Shown piece by piece: positions 53,882-62,168 of a DNA stretch of 64,000 nt. How positions within the stretch are numbered: position 1 is the first letter of the stretch; every line of letters starts with the position of its first letter. The translations under genes were made by a program, and so were the position numbers. The notes under the pieces were generated by a model that was not told the DNA's origin, did not search any database, and was given only the letters and a program-made list of their open reading frames with translations. This DNA comes from Paraburkholderia caffeinilytica (GTDB lineage: Bacteria; Pseudomonadota; Gammaproteobacteria; Burkholderiales; Burkholderiaceae). The DNA lies in NCBI RefSeq assembly GCF_003368325.1, contig NZ_CP031467.1, forward strand, positions 3,720,001 through 3,784,000. Reading direction: 5' to 3'.

Positions 53882-54556
53882 ATGCTTACTGTCCATCATC
53901 TCGAGAATTCACGCTCCCAGCGTGTGCTGTGGTTGCTCGAAGAGCTCGGTCTGCCTTATAACGTGCAGCGTTACGATCGCGACAAGCAGACGATGCAGGC
54001 GCCATCGGAGTTGCTGAAAGTGCACCCGCTACGCAAGAGTCCGATCATCACAGATGGCGACGCTACGGTGGCCGAGACCGGTGCTATCGTTGAATACCTG
54101 GTCGATCAGGCCGGTGGTCGTCTGCGCCCGATTGCCGGCTCCCCCGAACTGCTGCGCTACCGCTACTGGCTGCACTTTGCCGAGGGTACGGCGATGCCAC
54201 CACTGGTGATGAAGATGGTGTTCGATCGCGTCGTCTCGTCACCCATGCCCTTTTTTGTCAGGCCAGTGGCGCGCGGCATCGCCAGTAAGGTGATGGCCGC
54301 CATGGTTGCACCCAACCTGTCGCGTCAGCTCGACTTCATGGAAGCCGAGCTGAAAGGCCGCGACTGGCTCGCCGGAAACGAGTTCAGCGCCGCCGACGTG
54401 ATGATGAGCTTCCCGCTCGAGCTTTCCGCGCTGGGCGGCGGGCTCGACGCCTCGCGGCCGCGGCTGCAGGACTTACTGCAGCGCATCCATGCCCGGCCAG
54501 CCTACCGCAGGGCGCTGAAGCGTGGCGGGCCCTATGCCTTAGTACAACAGTCGTAG
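53882..54556 (+). CDS. Glutathione S-transferase
   Basis: 224 aa, complete: thioredoxin-like N-terminus LTVHHLENSRSQRVLWLLEELGLPYNVQRYDRD with the catalytic Ser/Arg region, HPLRKSPIITDGDATVAETGAIVEYLVDQ (cis-Pro and glutathione-binding Glu-Thr/Ser), then the helical domain with WLAGNEFSAADVMMSFPLE. Intact between two broken genes; a general conjugation or reductive role. Confidence 0.92.
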   Translation: MLTVHHLENSRSQRVLWLLEELGLPYNVQRYDRDKQTMQAPSELLKVHPLRKSPIITDGDATVAETGAIVEYLVDQAGGRLRPIAGSPELLRYRYWLHFAEGTAMPPLVMKMVFDRVVSSPMPFFVRPVARGIASKVMAAMVAPNLSRQLDFMEAELKGRDWLAGNEFSAADVMMSFPLELSALGGGLDASRPRLQDLLQRIHARPAYRRALKRGGPYALVQQS

Positions 54557-54579
54557 CTCTTCGGGTTGGCGCGCAGCCG

Positions 54580-55117
54580 GATGAACGGCGTCTCAGGAGT
54601 GGTGAGTTTCCGCCGGCTTACGCCAACGTACGCACTGAACGTCCTGCCGGCGCTGTTTCGCTGGCTGGTGGAGCAGCACTAGGTGCTCGCGAATCCATTC
54701 GCCGGCCTCAAGGTCAAGCGCCATGCGCCGCGTGCGGGATTGAACGTGCCGCCGGGCTTCTCGAAGATGAGTGGTTGCTGATCCGCTCGCTGGAACTCAG
54801 CGACGCCGCTTGTCGCGAGTCTCGAGGATGACGGCGCACGCATCGAAAGCACGCGACTCTGGCACGTGTTACGGCGGTTCCTTGTGCTGGTCGCAGACGC
54901 GATTCAGGACGAGCGGCCCGCGACGGCGGAGAAGCTGCGCCGTGCGAGCCCGCATTGGATGCGGCACACGCACGCGTCACACGCGCCGGCCCAGGGCCCC
55001 GAGCTGATCATCGTGCGCGACAATCTGCGCCATTCGTCGATCTATCTGCACAGTGACGAAGTGCAGCGAGCCCGGCAGTTCGATCAAGCGTTCGTCGTAC
55101 GCGAGCGCAAGCGGTAG
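54580..55117 (+). pseudogene. Decayed tyrosine recombinase (phage-type integrase)
   Basis: Three pieces in different frames line up with the C-terminal half of a site-specific recombinase: YALNVLPALFRWLVEQH then a TAG and VLANPFAGLKVK; after a shift LLEDEWLLIRSLE (about 54750-54795); then RRASPHWMRHTHASHA (the catalytic HxxR), LIIVRDNLRHSSIYLHSDEVQRARQFDQAF to 55117. The gap between RHSS and IYLH is shorter than in intact enzymes. At least one stop and one frameshift, so it is inactive. Marks an old integrated element. Confidence 0.75.
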
Positions 55118-55168
55118 CTCGTTTATGTCGATTCACGGATAAGCGCAAGAATTTTTTAACTCCAAGGC

Positions 55169-55792
55169 TTATGACAGGACATTGCGCTTACCCTGTTCAT
55201 CCCCCAAGTAGCGACCGACATTCGCCTGCGTTGCCTCGTCGCTCACGGTTTCCGGATCGCATAAACGGAGGAACTGCAACCCCTCGCACAGGCTGAGCAG
55301 GCCGAGTGCCAGACTTTCTACCGATGCGCCCAACGGCATACCAGTCTGATTTGACAGGATGCCAATATAAGCGCGGATCTGCTCAAGTTTCTGGCCGCAC
55401 AATGCATTGAAGTCGTCCCTCATGTGGGTCTCACGCATGGCGAGTAACATCGCGTCGACCCACAGTGGAAAACAGTCTGAGTCGTAGATAAACCGGCAAC
55501 AGTCCGTGACGCATCGTGATTCAATTCCTGCGCGAGTACTGTGCAATTGCTGGATCGCGTGTAGATGGGCGAGAGTCCGATCGTGATCACGACGCAGCAA
55601 CTCGAGCAGTATGGTCGCTTTGTTGCCGAAGCTCGAGTAAAACGCGCCGCGCGTGTAGCCGGCGGCCTCGACGATGTCCTGCACGCTTGCAGATGCAAAC
55701 CCTTTCTCGATGAATACCTCTCGCGCTGCCGCGAGCAGGCGCTCTCGAGTCAGGGACTTTCTCTGTTCATGCGATTCGTGTTTTCGTTGCAT
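55169..55792 (-). CDS. TetR-family regulator
   Basis: 207 aa: HTH about 12-60 (RERLLAAAREVFIEKGFASASVQDIVEAAGYTRGAFYSSFGNKATILLELL) and a C-terminal helical ligand domain (WVDAMLLAMRETHMRDDFNAL, ESLALGLLSLCEGLQFLRL). No partner operon adjoins it: the integrase remnant lies downstream and a DUF2147 scrap upstream, so its targets have been lost or lie elsewhere. Confidence 0.88.
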   Translation of the reverse strand: MQRKHESHEQRKSLTRERLLAAAREVFIEKGFASASVQDIVEAAGYTRGAFYSSFGNKATILLELLRRDHDRTLAHLHAIQQLHSTRAGIESRCVTDCCRFIYDSDCFPLWVDAMLLAMRETHMRDDFNALCGQKLEQIRAYIGILSNQTGMPLGASVESLALGLLSLCEGLQFLRLCDPETVSDEATQANVGRYLGDEQGKRNVLS

Positions 55793-55842
55793 AGCATCAA
55801 CAAGCTATTCGCAAAGTCAGGTCCGCTTCCTGCCTGACAGGG

Positions 55843-56058
55843 CTACTTCGATGGGACGTACACGTTCAAATTCTTGTCGTTCTCCAACAGAGCCATCTTT
55901 GCGCCGTAAACCTTGCCATGGTCCGGATCGAGGATAGTTCGACCTGCCCATCGCACACACCGACGATGTGTTTCGTTGACGACCGTGCACCCATTGTCAT
56001 GAGGCGTTTGCTGAACTGGAAATCCGCATGGGGGCACCACGGTGGTCGTGCGCGTCAT
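55843..56058 (-). pseudogene. Possible DUF2147 C-terminal fragment
   Basis: The 71-residue frame ends RWAGRTILDPDHGKVYGAKMALLENDKNLNVYVPSK; the GRTILDPDHGKVYGAKM part matches the core repeat of DUF2147 periplasmic proteins (G-I-DPexGKvY-akl). The upstream half has no similarity and a frameshift or junction is likely, and the usual end of the domain is missing. A scrap between two TetR genes. Confidence 0.4.
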
Positions 56059-56069
56059 CTACCCGAGCA

Positions 56070-56804
56070 TCACCGTTGCCGTTTGCTCGAAGACAATTGC
56101 TCCAACTGACGCACGAATGCGTCGATGAGGATCTTGATACCGAAATCGAACTCGCGGGCGTGGTCAAGCCGGCTAAGGTACGGCGCGGCAAGTGCAACGT
56201 GGGGAAGACCGGTTTCGACAAGCGTTGCCTCCCGCGGACCGGCGATCTCTGGGTCGTCGGCACCGAGCGTGAGGCCGGCTGATGCCTCGCGAAGCAAGGT
56301 GCCGGTCATATAGGCCAGCGTAGTCCGTACCGCGTGCACGGCCCATTCCGGCTCCGCGCCGGCGCCCATGAATGCTGCGAGCGTTACCTCAAGCGGGGCG
56401 AGATTTTCGAGTGATTCAACTGGCCGACTGAGCACGAGTACTGCGGCCTCCCGGTGTGACGAGAGGGCGGCGATCCTGAAGGCATGCGCGATTGCCATGA
56501 GGTCCGTGCGCAGGTCACCCGCGAGTGCGGGGACGACCATCCGGGAAAGGACCTGTCCCGCAACGGCGTCGAGGAGAGCTTCCTTGCTCTCGATGTGGTT
56601 GTAGAGGGCCTTCGCGTCTACCCCAAGCCGGCGTGCGACAGAGCGCAAGCTCACGGCTTCGATACCCTCGGCATCGATGACCTCGACAGCGGCCTGCACG
56701 ATCGCATCCCGGGATAACGTGGATGAACCGGCGGGAGGACGCCCACGGCGGGCCGGGGCGGCAGTTGGGCGCAAGCGGGGGCGAGGGGTTGATCTGGTCG
56801 TCAT
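56070..56804 (-). CDS. TetR-family repressor of MBL/MDR-VOC operon
   Basis: 244 aa, with a basic N-terminus RLRPTAAPARRGRPPAG (minor-groove contact), HTH about 30-78 (SRDAIVQAAVEVIDAEGIEAVSLRSVARRLGVDAKALYNHIESKEALLDAV) and a TetR_C-type ligand domain. It is divergent from the hydrolase operon, with 104 bases between the start codons holding two palindromes. Likely a ligand-released repressor of that operon. Confidence 0.92.
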   Translation of the reverse strand: MTTRSTPRPRLRPTAAPARRGRPPAGSSTLSRDAIVQAAVEVIDAEGIEAVSLRSVARRLGVDAKALYNHIESKEALLDAVAGQVLSRMVVPALAGDLRTDLMAIAHAFRIAALSSHREAAVLVLSRPVESLENLAPLEVTLAAFMGAGAEPEWAVHAVRTTLAYMTGTLLREASAGLTLGADDPEIAGPREATLVETGLPHVALAAPYLSRLDHAREFDFGIKILIDAFVRQLEQLSSSKRQR

Positions 56805-56824
56805 GAATTAGAGTATGCCTCGTC

Positions 56825-56874
56825 TTGACAATTAAATCCACGCCGTGGTTTTATGTGAAAAACCCACGGTGTGG
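56825..56874 (+). promoter_or_regulatory. Promoter with twin palindromic TetR operators
   Basis: TTGACA (56825-56830), an 18-base spacer and TTTTAT (56849-56854) form the operon promoter. Palindromes CCACGCCGTGG (56838-56848) and CCACGGTGTGG (56864-56874), centres 26 bases apart, are also mirror images of each other. The first sits between -35 and -10, the second just downstream, an arrangement suited to direct repression. Confidence 0.7.
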
Positions 56875-56908
56875 ATTTATTAAATAAAGACTGATTCAGG
56901 AGACCGCG

Positions 56909-58027
56909 ATGACATTGCTCAACGCCCCCCCAACGTTCAACTGGACGCCAGCCACCCTCACTGACCTGCCGACAGTCGGCGAGCCGATCAGGTCGCTCGA
57001 TAGGGACGTAGAGGGCGGCCCGGGTGCGCGATTGCGTGCTGCCCGCGAGGCAGGGCTGCGTTTCCGTTCGGAGTTCGCGACATCCGGTGTGCCCGCGAGC
57101 GTCGTGACGTGCGACCTCGTCACGCTTCCCTATCCGACACGGTTTGGTCTCTTCCGGGCGACGAAGGCGCTCGCTCCGTTTCTGTCGATCACGAACCGGA
57201 TGCTCGTCATACGTTGGAACGACAGTGATGGCCGCCCACGCGTCCTTCTGTTCGAGCCGAGTGATGTCGAGCTCGGCCGCAAGACGCCGTACTTTGCCGA
57301 GCTGCTTCGTCGCACGCCCAAGCCGGTCGCGGAGATGGTGACCACGATCCACGGTACGGTCCTCGGCCACCTCACGCGCCTTGGCATCAGACCTGAGGAG
57401 GTCGATTACATTCTGTTCGATCACCTCCACACCCAGGATCTGCGCCGCTGGATCGGAACGACAGCATTCCAGGACGATCTGGGCAAGCACACCGAAGCGA
57501 TCTTTCCGAATGCGAAGGTGATCGTTCAGCGCGACGAGCTTCTCGGTATGGCGAATCTCCATCCGCTGCAGACACCGTGGTATCAACCCGCCGCCTACCG
57601 CGACGTGCCACTCGAAGCGTTTCTTCCCATCGACGGCTCAGTCCTGCTCGGTCCGGGAGTCGCGATCATCAAGACGCCCGGGCACGTGTTCGGCAACCAG
57701 AGCCTCGTGCTCAACACCTCAACCGGAATCTGGGTGAGCAGCGAAAATGTCATTGCCGCCGAGTGTCTGACGCCCGAGCACTCCAGGCTTCCGGGTCTGG
57801 CCTCGTGGAGCCGGTCGTGGCAGCAGGAGGTCATTCTCAATGCAAACACGATCGAGACGACAGCCGATCAGTACAACTCGATCATTCTCGAAAAAACCAT
57901 TGCAGACAGGGCCCAGGCCGATCCTCGCTTCCTCCAGTTTTTCCCCTCAAGTGAGTTGACCCCGCTGTGGACGAACCCCGGGACGTCGCCAACGTTCCGC
58001 CACTTTGCAATTACTCACTCTGCCTGA
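56909..58027 (+). CDS. Metallo-beta-lactamase-fold hydrolase 1
   Basis: 372 aa from ATG 56909 (CAGGAGA upstream). Zinc motif HLHTQD (His172, His174, Asp177), third-site TPGHVFGN (His259) and SENVIAAE late in the fold; the N-terminal 100 residues are an extra domain. Related to lactonase and quorum-quenching-type MBL hydrolases but the final His of the standard HxHxDH is absent (HxHxxD then Leu), so the metal centre may be incomplete. First gene of the TetR-controlled operon. Confidence 0.85.
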   Translation: MTLLNAPPTFNWTPATLTDLPTVGEPIRSLDRDVEGGPGARLRAAREAGLRFRSEFATSGVPASVVTCDLVTLPYPTRFGLFRATKALAPFLSITNRMLVIRWNDSDGRPRVLLFEPSDVELGRKTPYFAELLRRTPKPVAEMVTTIHGTVLGHLTRLGIRPEEVDYILFDHLHTQDLRRWIGTTAFQDDLGKHTEAIFPNAKVIVQRDELLGMANLHPLQTPWYQPAAYRDVPLEAFLPIDGSVLLGPGVAIIKTPGHVFGNQSLVLNTSTGIWVSSENVIAAECLTPEHSRLPGLASWSRSWQQEVILNANTIETTADQYNSIILEKTIADRAQADPRFLQFFPSSELTPLWTNPGTSPTFRHFAITHSA

Positions 58028-58042
58028 AGAGGGCACATCTCC

Positions 58043-58600
58043 ATGAGCCAACGCACGATGCCTACGCCCGAGATCCTCGCCGCACGCGAGAGACTCGTAC
58101 TCGACCACTTCAACGACGAAGTCCTCCAGCAGTGGGATGACGTTCTCGCGACCTTCCCGCATCCGCACTACGAAATCATCGCGACAGTGACGGTTCACGA
58201 CGGTAACAAGGAGGTGCGCGGCTACTATCACGACACACGCGTTGCTTTCCCGGACCAGGACCACGAACTGATCTCGCTGCGGCACAGCCACGATGCGGTT
58301 ATCGCGGAGTTCTGGTTGCTTGGGACACACCTCGGTCCTCTGGGCGCAATCCCGCCTACCGGATCCCGATTTCGCGTGCGGATGACAGCGTTCTTCATCT
58401 TCGACGAGAACGAAAACCTCATCATCGAGCGGATCTACTTCGACACCCTGACGATGCTCAAGCAGCTCCTTGGCGGCGCCGGCCTGAAGAATCCGAAGAA
58501 CTGGCTGCTCGCCATCAAAGCGCTGCGGGGGCTGCTAAAAATGTCCGGCGAGCCTGACCGCCGCCTGCTCACAACGATTCCCCCGGACCTGGCGCACTGA
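58043..58600 (+). CDS. SnoaL/NTF2-like protein
   Basis: 185 aa, 15 bases after the first hydrolase. NTF2-like layout: LVLDHFNDEVLQQWDDVLATFPHPHYEII, VRGYYHDTRVAFPDQDHELISLRHSHDAVIAEFWLLGTHLG, RMTAFFIFDENENLIIERIYFDTLTML. Resembles polyketide-cyclase and ester-cyclase relatives. Might act on a lactone or cyclised intermediate made by its neighbours; no catalytic acid/base can be proven. Confidence 0.8.
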   Translation: MSQRTMPTPEILAARERLVLDHFNDEVLQQWDDVLATFPHPHYEIIATVTVHDGNKEVRGYYHDTRVAFPDQDHELISLRHSHDAVIAEFWLLGTHLGPLGAIPPTGSRFRVRMTAFFIFDENENLIIERIYFDTLTMLKQLLGGAGLKNPKNWLLAIKALRGLLKMSGEPDRRLLTTIPPDLAH

Positions 58601-58663
58601 GCCAGACCACTGGATTCATCTCATCGACACCCGCATCTTCAACACTCAAAAGGACTTCCGATC

Positions 58664-60226
58664 ATGACCATGCGTGCCCTTTTCGGCGGCACCGGACCCG
58701 ACTGGGTCCTCAAGCGTGACGCCGCCATCCCTGCCCTGAGTCTCGGCGCCGTCCGTGTCCGCATCATGGCGGCGGCCCTCAACCGGGCCGACCTCTACAT
58801 GCTGAAAGGAACGTACAACCCGAAGCTCAAGCCTGGTGATGTATACCCCGCCGGCATGGAGTTCGCTGGTGTCGTCGAGACATCGAGCCCGCTTGCTCCG
58901 TCTATGCCGGTCGGAACGCGAGTCATGGGAGTCACGATGGGGGCGTTCGCGGACTATGCGCTGTGCGATCCCCGGATGCTGCTGCCGGTCCCGGACGGCA
59001 TGACGTTCGAAGATGCCGCCTGCCTGCCTATCGCGCTCGCAACGGAGAATGACGCGCTCGTCACACAAGCCGGGTTCACGGCGGGTCAGTCAGTGCTCGT
59101 CGTCGGCGGGACCACGTCGATCGGGTTGCTGGCCATCCAGCTGGCCAAGGTCCTGGGCGCCTCGACCGTCATTGCGACGACGTCGTCAGAGGCCAAGCGC
59201 TCGGCGCTCCTCGAGGCCGGCGCGGACGTCGCGATCAATACGGCAACGGAATCGCTTGTCGATCTGGTGCTCGCCGCAACCGACGGAAAGGGCGTTGACG
59301 TGACGCTCGACCACGTGGGTGGCGCGCTGTTCGCGTCCCTGCCGGCCGCGACGAAAATCCAGGGGACGATAGTCAACATTGGCCGCCTTGCCGGAGCGGC
59401 AGCGAATCTTGATCTGGACGCTGTGTCGTTCAGGCGGCAGCGGCTCATCGGGACCACCTTCAGCATCCGCACGTCCGAGGAGCTTGGGCAGGTCTGCATG
59501 GCACTGCACGGCGAGGTCATGCCTGCAGTGGCTGCGGGGAAATTTACGCCGCGGATCGATTCGATCTACCCGGCCGAAGAGGCACTGACAGCCGCTAATC
59601 GCCTGCGGGATAACGCCGCGCTCGGCAAGATCCTTCTCTCCTTCGGGGATGCGCCCGAGCGTCCCGTCAACCGTGCGCCGATTCACAATTTCTTCGGCTC
59701 GATTAACCAGTTGGGTTACGTCGTGCGAGACATCGACGCCTCAATCGAGGGATTCACTCGGTGCGGCATCGGCCCATGGTTCCTGCTGCGTGGGGTAAAA
59801 CCGGAGAACTTCACGTACAAGGGAGCGCCAAGCGACATGGCGATGGACGTTGCGGTGGCGAACAGTGGCGACATTCAGATCGAGATCATATCGCCGGTCA
59901 ATGACGAGCCGTCCATGTATCGCGACTTCCTCGAAGCAGGACGCGAGGGGCTACAGCATTTCGCCTATTGGTCGAAGGACTATCAGTCGCTCTACGAGCG
60001 GGCATTGGCCGCAGGCTTCAGCGTCGGTCAGGAGGGGCAGCTTGGAGGTCCGACCGGCCGCTTCGCTTATCTCGAGACCGAGCATCACGCGGGTACGTGC
60101 GTCGAAATCTCTGACCTCGGAGGTGCCAAGGCAGCGCTGTTCGACTATGTGAAGAAGGCGGCCGCACACTGGGACGGCTCGAACCCCGTCACTGTCATTG
60201 ACCCGGCGATGCTCGCGGCACGCTGA
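58664..60226 (+). CDS. MDR quinone-oxidoreductase / VOC-domain fusion enzyme
   Basis: 520 aa in two parts. Residues 1-325 are a medium-chain dehydrogenase/reductase of the zinc-free quinone oxidoreductase type (GroES-like VRVRIMAAALNRADLYMLKG; NADPH fold LVVGGTTSIGLLAIQLAKVLGA, 144-165; ENDALVTQAGFTAGQ). After a short linker, residues 345-510 form a VOC/glyoxalase-like domain (INQLGYVVRDIDASIEGFTRCGIGPWFLL, LQHFAYW, GTCVEISD). The first metal His of a usual VOC is Gln here. No stop or frameshift separates the parts. Likely a two-step reductase plus isomerase/epimerase on one substrate. Confidence 0.88.
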   Translation: MTMRALFGGTGPDWVLKRDAAIPALSLGAVRVRIMAAALNRADLYMLKGTYNPKLKPGDVYPAGMEFAGVVETSSPLAPSMPVGTRVMGVTMGAFADYALCDPRMLLPVPDGMTFEDAACLPIALATENDALVTQAGFTAGQSVLVVGGTTSIGLLAIQLAKVLGASTVIATTSSEAKRSALLEAGADVAINTATESLVDLVLAATDGKGVDVTLDHVGGALFASLPAATKIQGTIVNIGRLAGAAANLDLDAVSFRRQRLIGTTFSIRTSEELGQVCMALHGEVMPAVAAGKFTPRIDSIYPAEEALTAANRLRDNAALGKILLSFGDAPERPVNRAPIHNFFGSINQLGYVVRDIDASIEGFTRCGIGPWFLLRGVKPENFTYKGAPSDMAMDVAVANSGDIQIEIISPVNDEPSMYRDFLEAGREGLQHFAYWSKDYQSLYERALAAGFSVGQEGQLGGPTGRFAYLETEHHAGTCVEISDLGGAKAALFDYVKKAAAHWDGSNPVTVIDPAMLAAR

Positions 60227-60246
60227 TTGCGAAAGGATTATCGGAC

Positions 60247-61074
60247 ATGAAGATCCATCACCTCAATTGCGGCACGATGCACCCGATCGGTGCGCCGTGC
60301 GGGCTCGTTTGCCATGTCCTGCTTCTCGAAACTCCGGGTGGGCTCGTACTCATCGACTCGGGTCTGGGATTGCTGGATGCCTCCCAACCCGGTCGACGGT
60401 TTGGGCCGTCACGCGCCTTTGTGCGGCCCGTGTTCGACGCGCGAGAAGCGGCGATCGTGCAGGTGGAGCGCATGGGGTTCGATCCGCACGACGTGCGGCA
60501 TATCCTGCTGACCCATTTCGATGCCGATCACGTTGGCGGGCTGGCTGACTTTCCGTGGGCGTCCGTACACCTGACGTCGGCCGAGGCATTCGCGGCACAG
60601 CATCCAAAGACGCTCGTCGAACGCGGCCGATACCTGCCCGCGGCGCGCGAGCACGGCCCGTACCTCGTCGAGCACACACCTCGCCAGTCGGAGTCGTGGC
60701 GTGGCTTCGCTGCTGCCACACCGCTGTCCGAAGTCGCCGACGGCATTGTCCTTGTCAGTCTACCTGGACACACGCGCGGGCATGCGGCGTATGCGATCGA
60801 TGCTGGCGATCGCTGGATTCTGCACGTCGGAGATGCGTTCTACCACCATGGCCAGATTGACGGCACGGGCGGCGCGCCGCTTTCACTGACGCTCATGGAG
60901 CGTCTGATCGCCCACGACTGGGCACGTGTCAAGGCTAACCACGAGCGGCTCTCGGAGCTGTATGCAACAGGTTCGTCTGATCTGTCCATCATCAATGCCC
61001 ATGACCCGGCGCTGCTCGAAGACGCGCGGCGTTCCATCGGACCGGAGTCTTCTGACAGGGTCAAACTGAACTGA
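60247..61074 (+). CDS. Metallo-beta-lactamase-fold hydrolase 2 (lactonase-like)
   Basis: 275 aa: MKIHHLNCGTMHPIG, LVLIDSGLG, zinc motif THFDADHVGG (His90, Asp92, Asp94, His95; the second His of HxHxDH is Asp, as in a known subgroup), LPGHTRGHAAYAI and HVGDAFYHHGQID, and NAHDPALLED at the end. Closer to acyl-homoserine-lactone-lactonase-like hydrolases than hydrolase 1. Last gene of the operon, 20 bases after the fusion gene. Confidence 0.87.
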   Translation: MKIHHLNCGTMHPIGAPCGLVCHVLLLETPGGLVLIDSGLGLLDASQPGRRFGPSRAFVRPVFDAREAAIVQVERMGFDPHDVRHILLTHFDADHVGGLADFPWASVHLTSAEAFAAQHPKTLVERGRYLPAAREHGPYLVEHTPRQSESWRGFAAATPLSEVADGIVLVSLPGHTRGHAAYAIDAGDRWILHVGDAFYHHGQIDGTGGAPLSLTLMERLIAHDWARVKANHERLSELYATGSSDLSIINAHDPALLEDARRSIGPESSDRVKLN

Positions 61075-61087
61075 TCCCAGTGCGCAC

Positions 61088-61128
61088 CAACATCGGATCG
61101 CCTCGAACCGAGCGCTGATTCGATGTTG
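61088..61128 (+). terminator. Long imperfect hairpin after the MBL/MDR-VOC operon
   Basis: CAACATCGGATCGCCTCG, loop AAC, then CGAGCGCTGATTCGATGTTG: an 18-bp stem with two bulges and one G-U pair, starting 13 bases after the operon stop. No T tract. Probably ends or protects the operon message before the outer-membrane gene. Confidence 0.6.
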
Positions 61129-61182
61129 CATCAATCGCATTCAGCCTTATCCCGCTTCATATAAACATAGTAGAACTACTTA

Positions 61183-61920
61183 ATGGAGACGACTTTGAAA
61201 CGAATTATCCTAACCGTCCTGCTGTGGGCCGCGACCTGCCAGATTTCATTCGCGCAATCCGCCGGACAACTGGTTCTCAACACGGGATGGCTTCATATCG
61301 CCCCGCAGAGTTCCAGTCAGCCAATTTCCGTCTCTGCACTGGGAAATACGGCCGTGGAAACTGGGACCGGCTCATCCGTGGGGAGTTCGGATACCTTTGG
61401 CCTCACGGCAACTTACTTCGTCACCGATCACATTGCCATGGAAACCATACTTGGTGTTCCACCCACGTTAGATCTATACGGCACTGGAACGATCGCCAGC
61501 TTCGGCAAGATCGGCAGTGCGCGCACCTGGAGTCCGGCGGTTATCGCTCAATACCATTTCGGCTTACCGGATGCGCGTATCAGACCATACCTGGGATTAG
61601 GGGTTACGTACGTCTGGTTCAGCCAGGTCAGACTGAGTAATACGACGCAGTCCGGTCAATTCCTAAACTCGCCAACGTACGGCAGCGCGCTGGAAGGACC
61701 GACCACGGCGCGGCTAAGCAGTTCGTTCGCGCCTATCGTCAACGCGGGCTTCACATACAACTTTAACGCCCATTGGTCCGCCGGCTTGTCTGTGTCGTAC
61801 ATCTGGCTGGCCACCCATGCCACCCTGACGACGCAGTCGGCGCTCGGCACGATAACGAGCCGAGCCAAAGTGACCATCAATCCCATTGTGACATTCCTGT
61901 CAGTGGGGTATCGCTTTTAG
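61183..61920 (+). CDS. OmpW-family outer-membrane protein
   Basis: 245 aa: signal peptide ending ISFAQ-S, then an 8-strand barrel pattern (QLVLNTGWLHIAPQ, TFGLTATYFVTDHIAMETILGVPPTLDLYG, ARTWSPAVIAQYHFGLPDARIRPYLGLGVTYVWF, NFNAHWSAGLSVSYIWLATHATL) and C-terminal VGYRF for outer-membrane insertion. OmpW proteins pass small hydrophobic compounds. Located after the hairpin; it could take up the hydrophobic substrate of the preceding operon. Confidence 0.9.
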   Translation: METTLKRIILTVLLWAATCQISFAQSAGQLVLNTGWLHIAPQSSSQPISVSALGNTAVETGTGSSVGSSDTFGLTATYFVTDHIAMETILGVPPTLDLYGTGTIASFGKIGSARTWSPAVIAQYHFGLPDARIRPYLGLGVTYVWFSQVRLSNTTQSGQFLNSPTYGSALEGPTTARLSSSFAPIVNAGFTYNFNAHWSAGLSVSYIWLATHATLTTQSALGTITSRAKVTINPIVTFLSVGYRF

Positions 61921-62168
61921 CCGCGAACGATGAGCTGACTCGTGTTTTCACATCCCATGAAGGGCAAGTATCGCGCCGAGGCCAATGCCTTGACGGCGTA
62001 GCGCATAAATGTTCCATCCAACACTCGGCAACCGTCGGTGAAACGCCAGCGACTCATCGATGAGCAATGCGAGCCCGGTTCTAGTTGATTGCGTTAATCT
62101 AACCGATTAAGCAGGGTGCGCCGCTGACCCGACTGATTCGCGGGGAGGAGGCGGCGCGTTCTGCAACT
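61921..62168. other. Intergenic region between convergent OmpW and porin genes
   Basis: No supported gene. A perfect 12-base palindrome CTCATCGATGAG at 62053-62064 is the only structure I see; no T-rich terminator. Confidence 0.4.
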
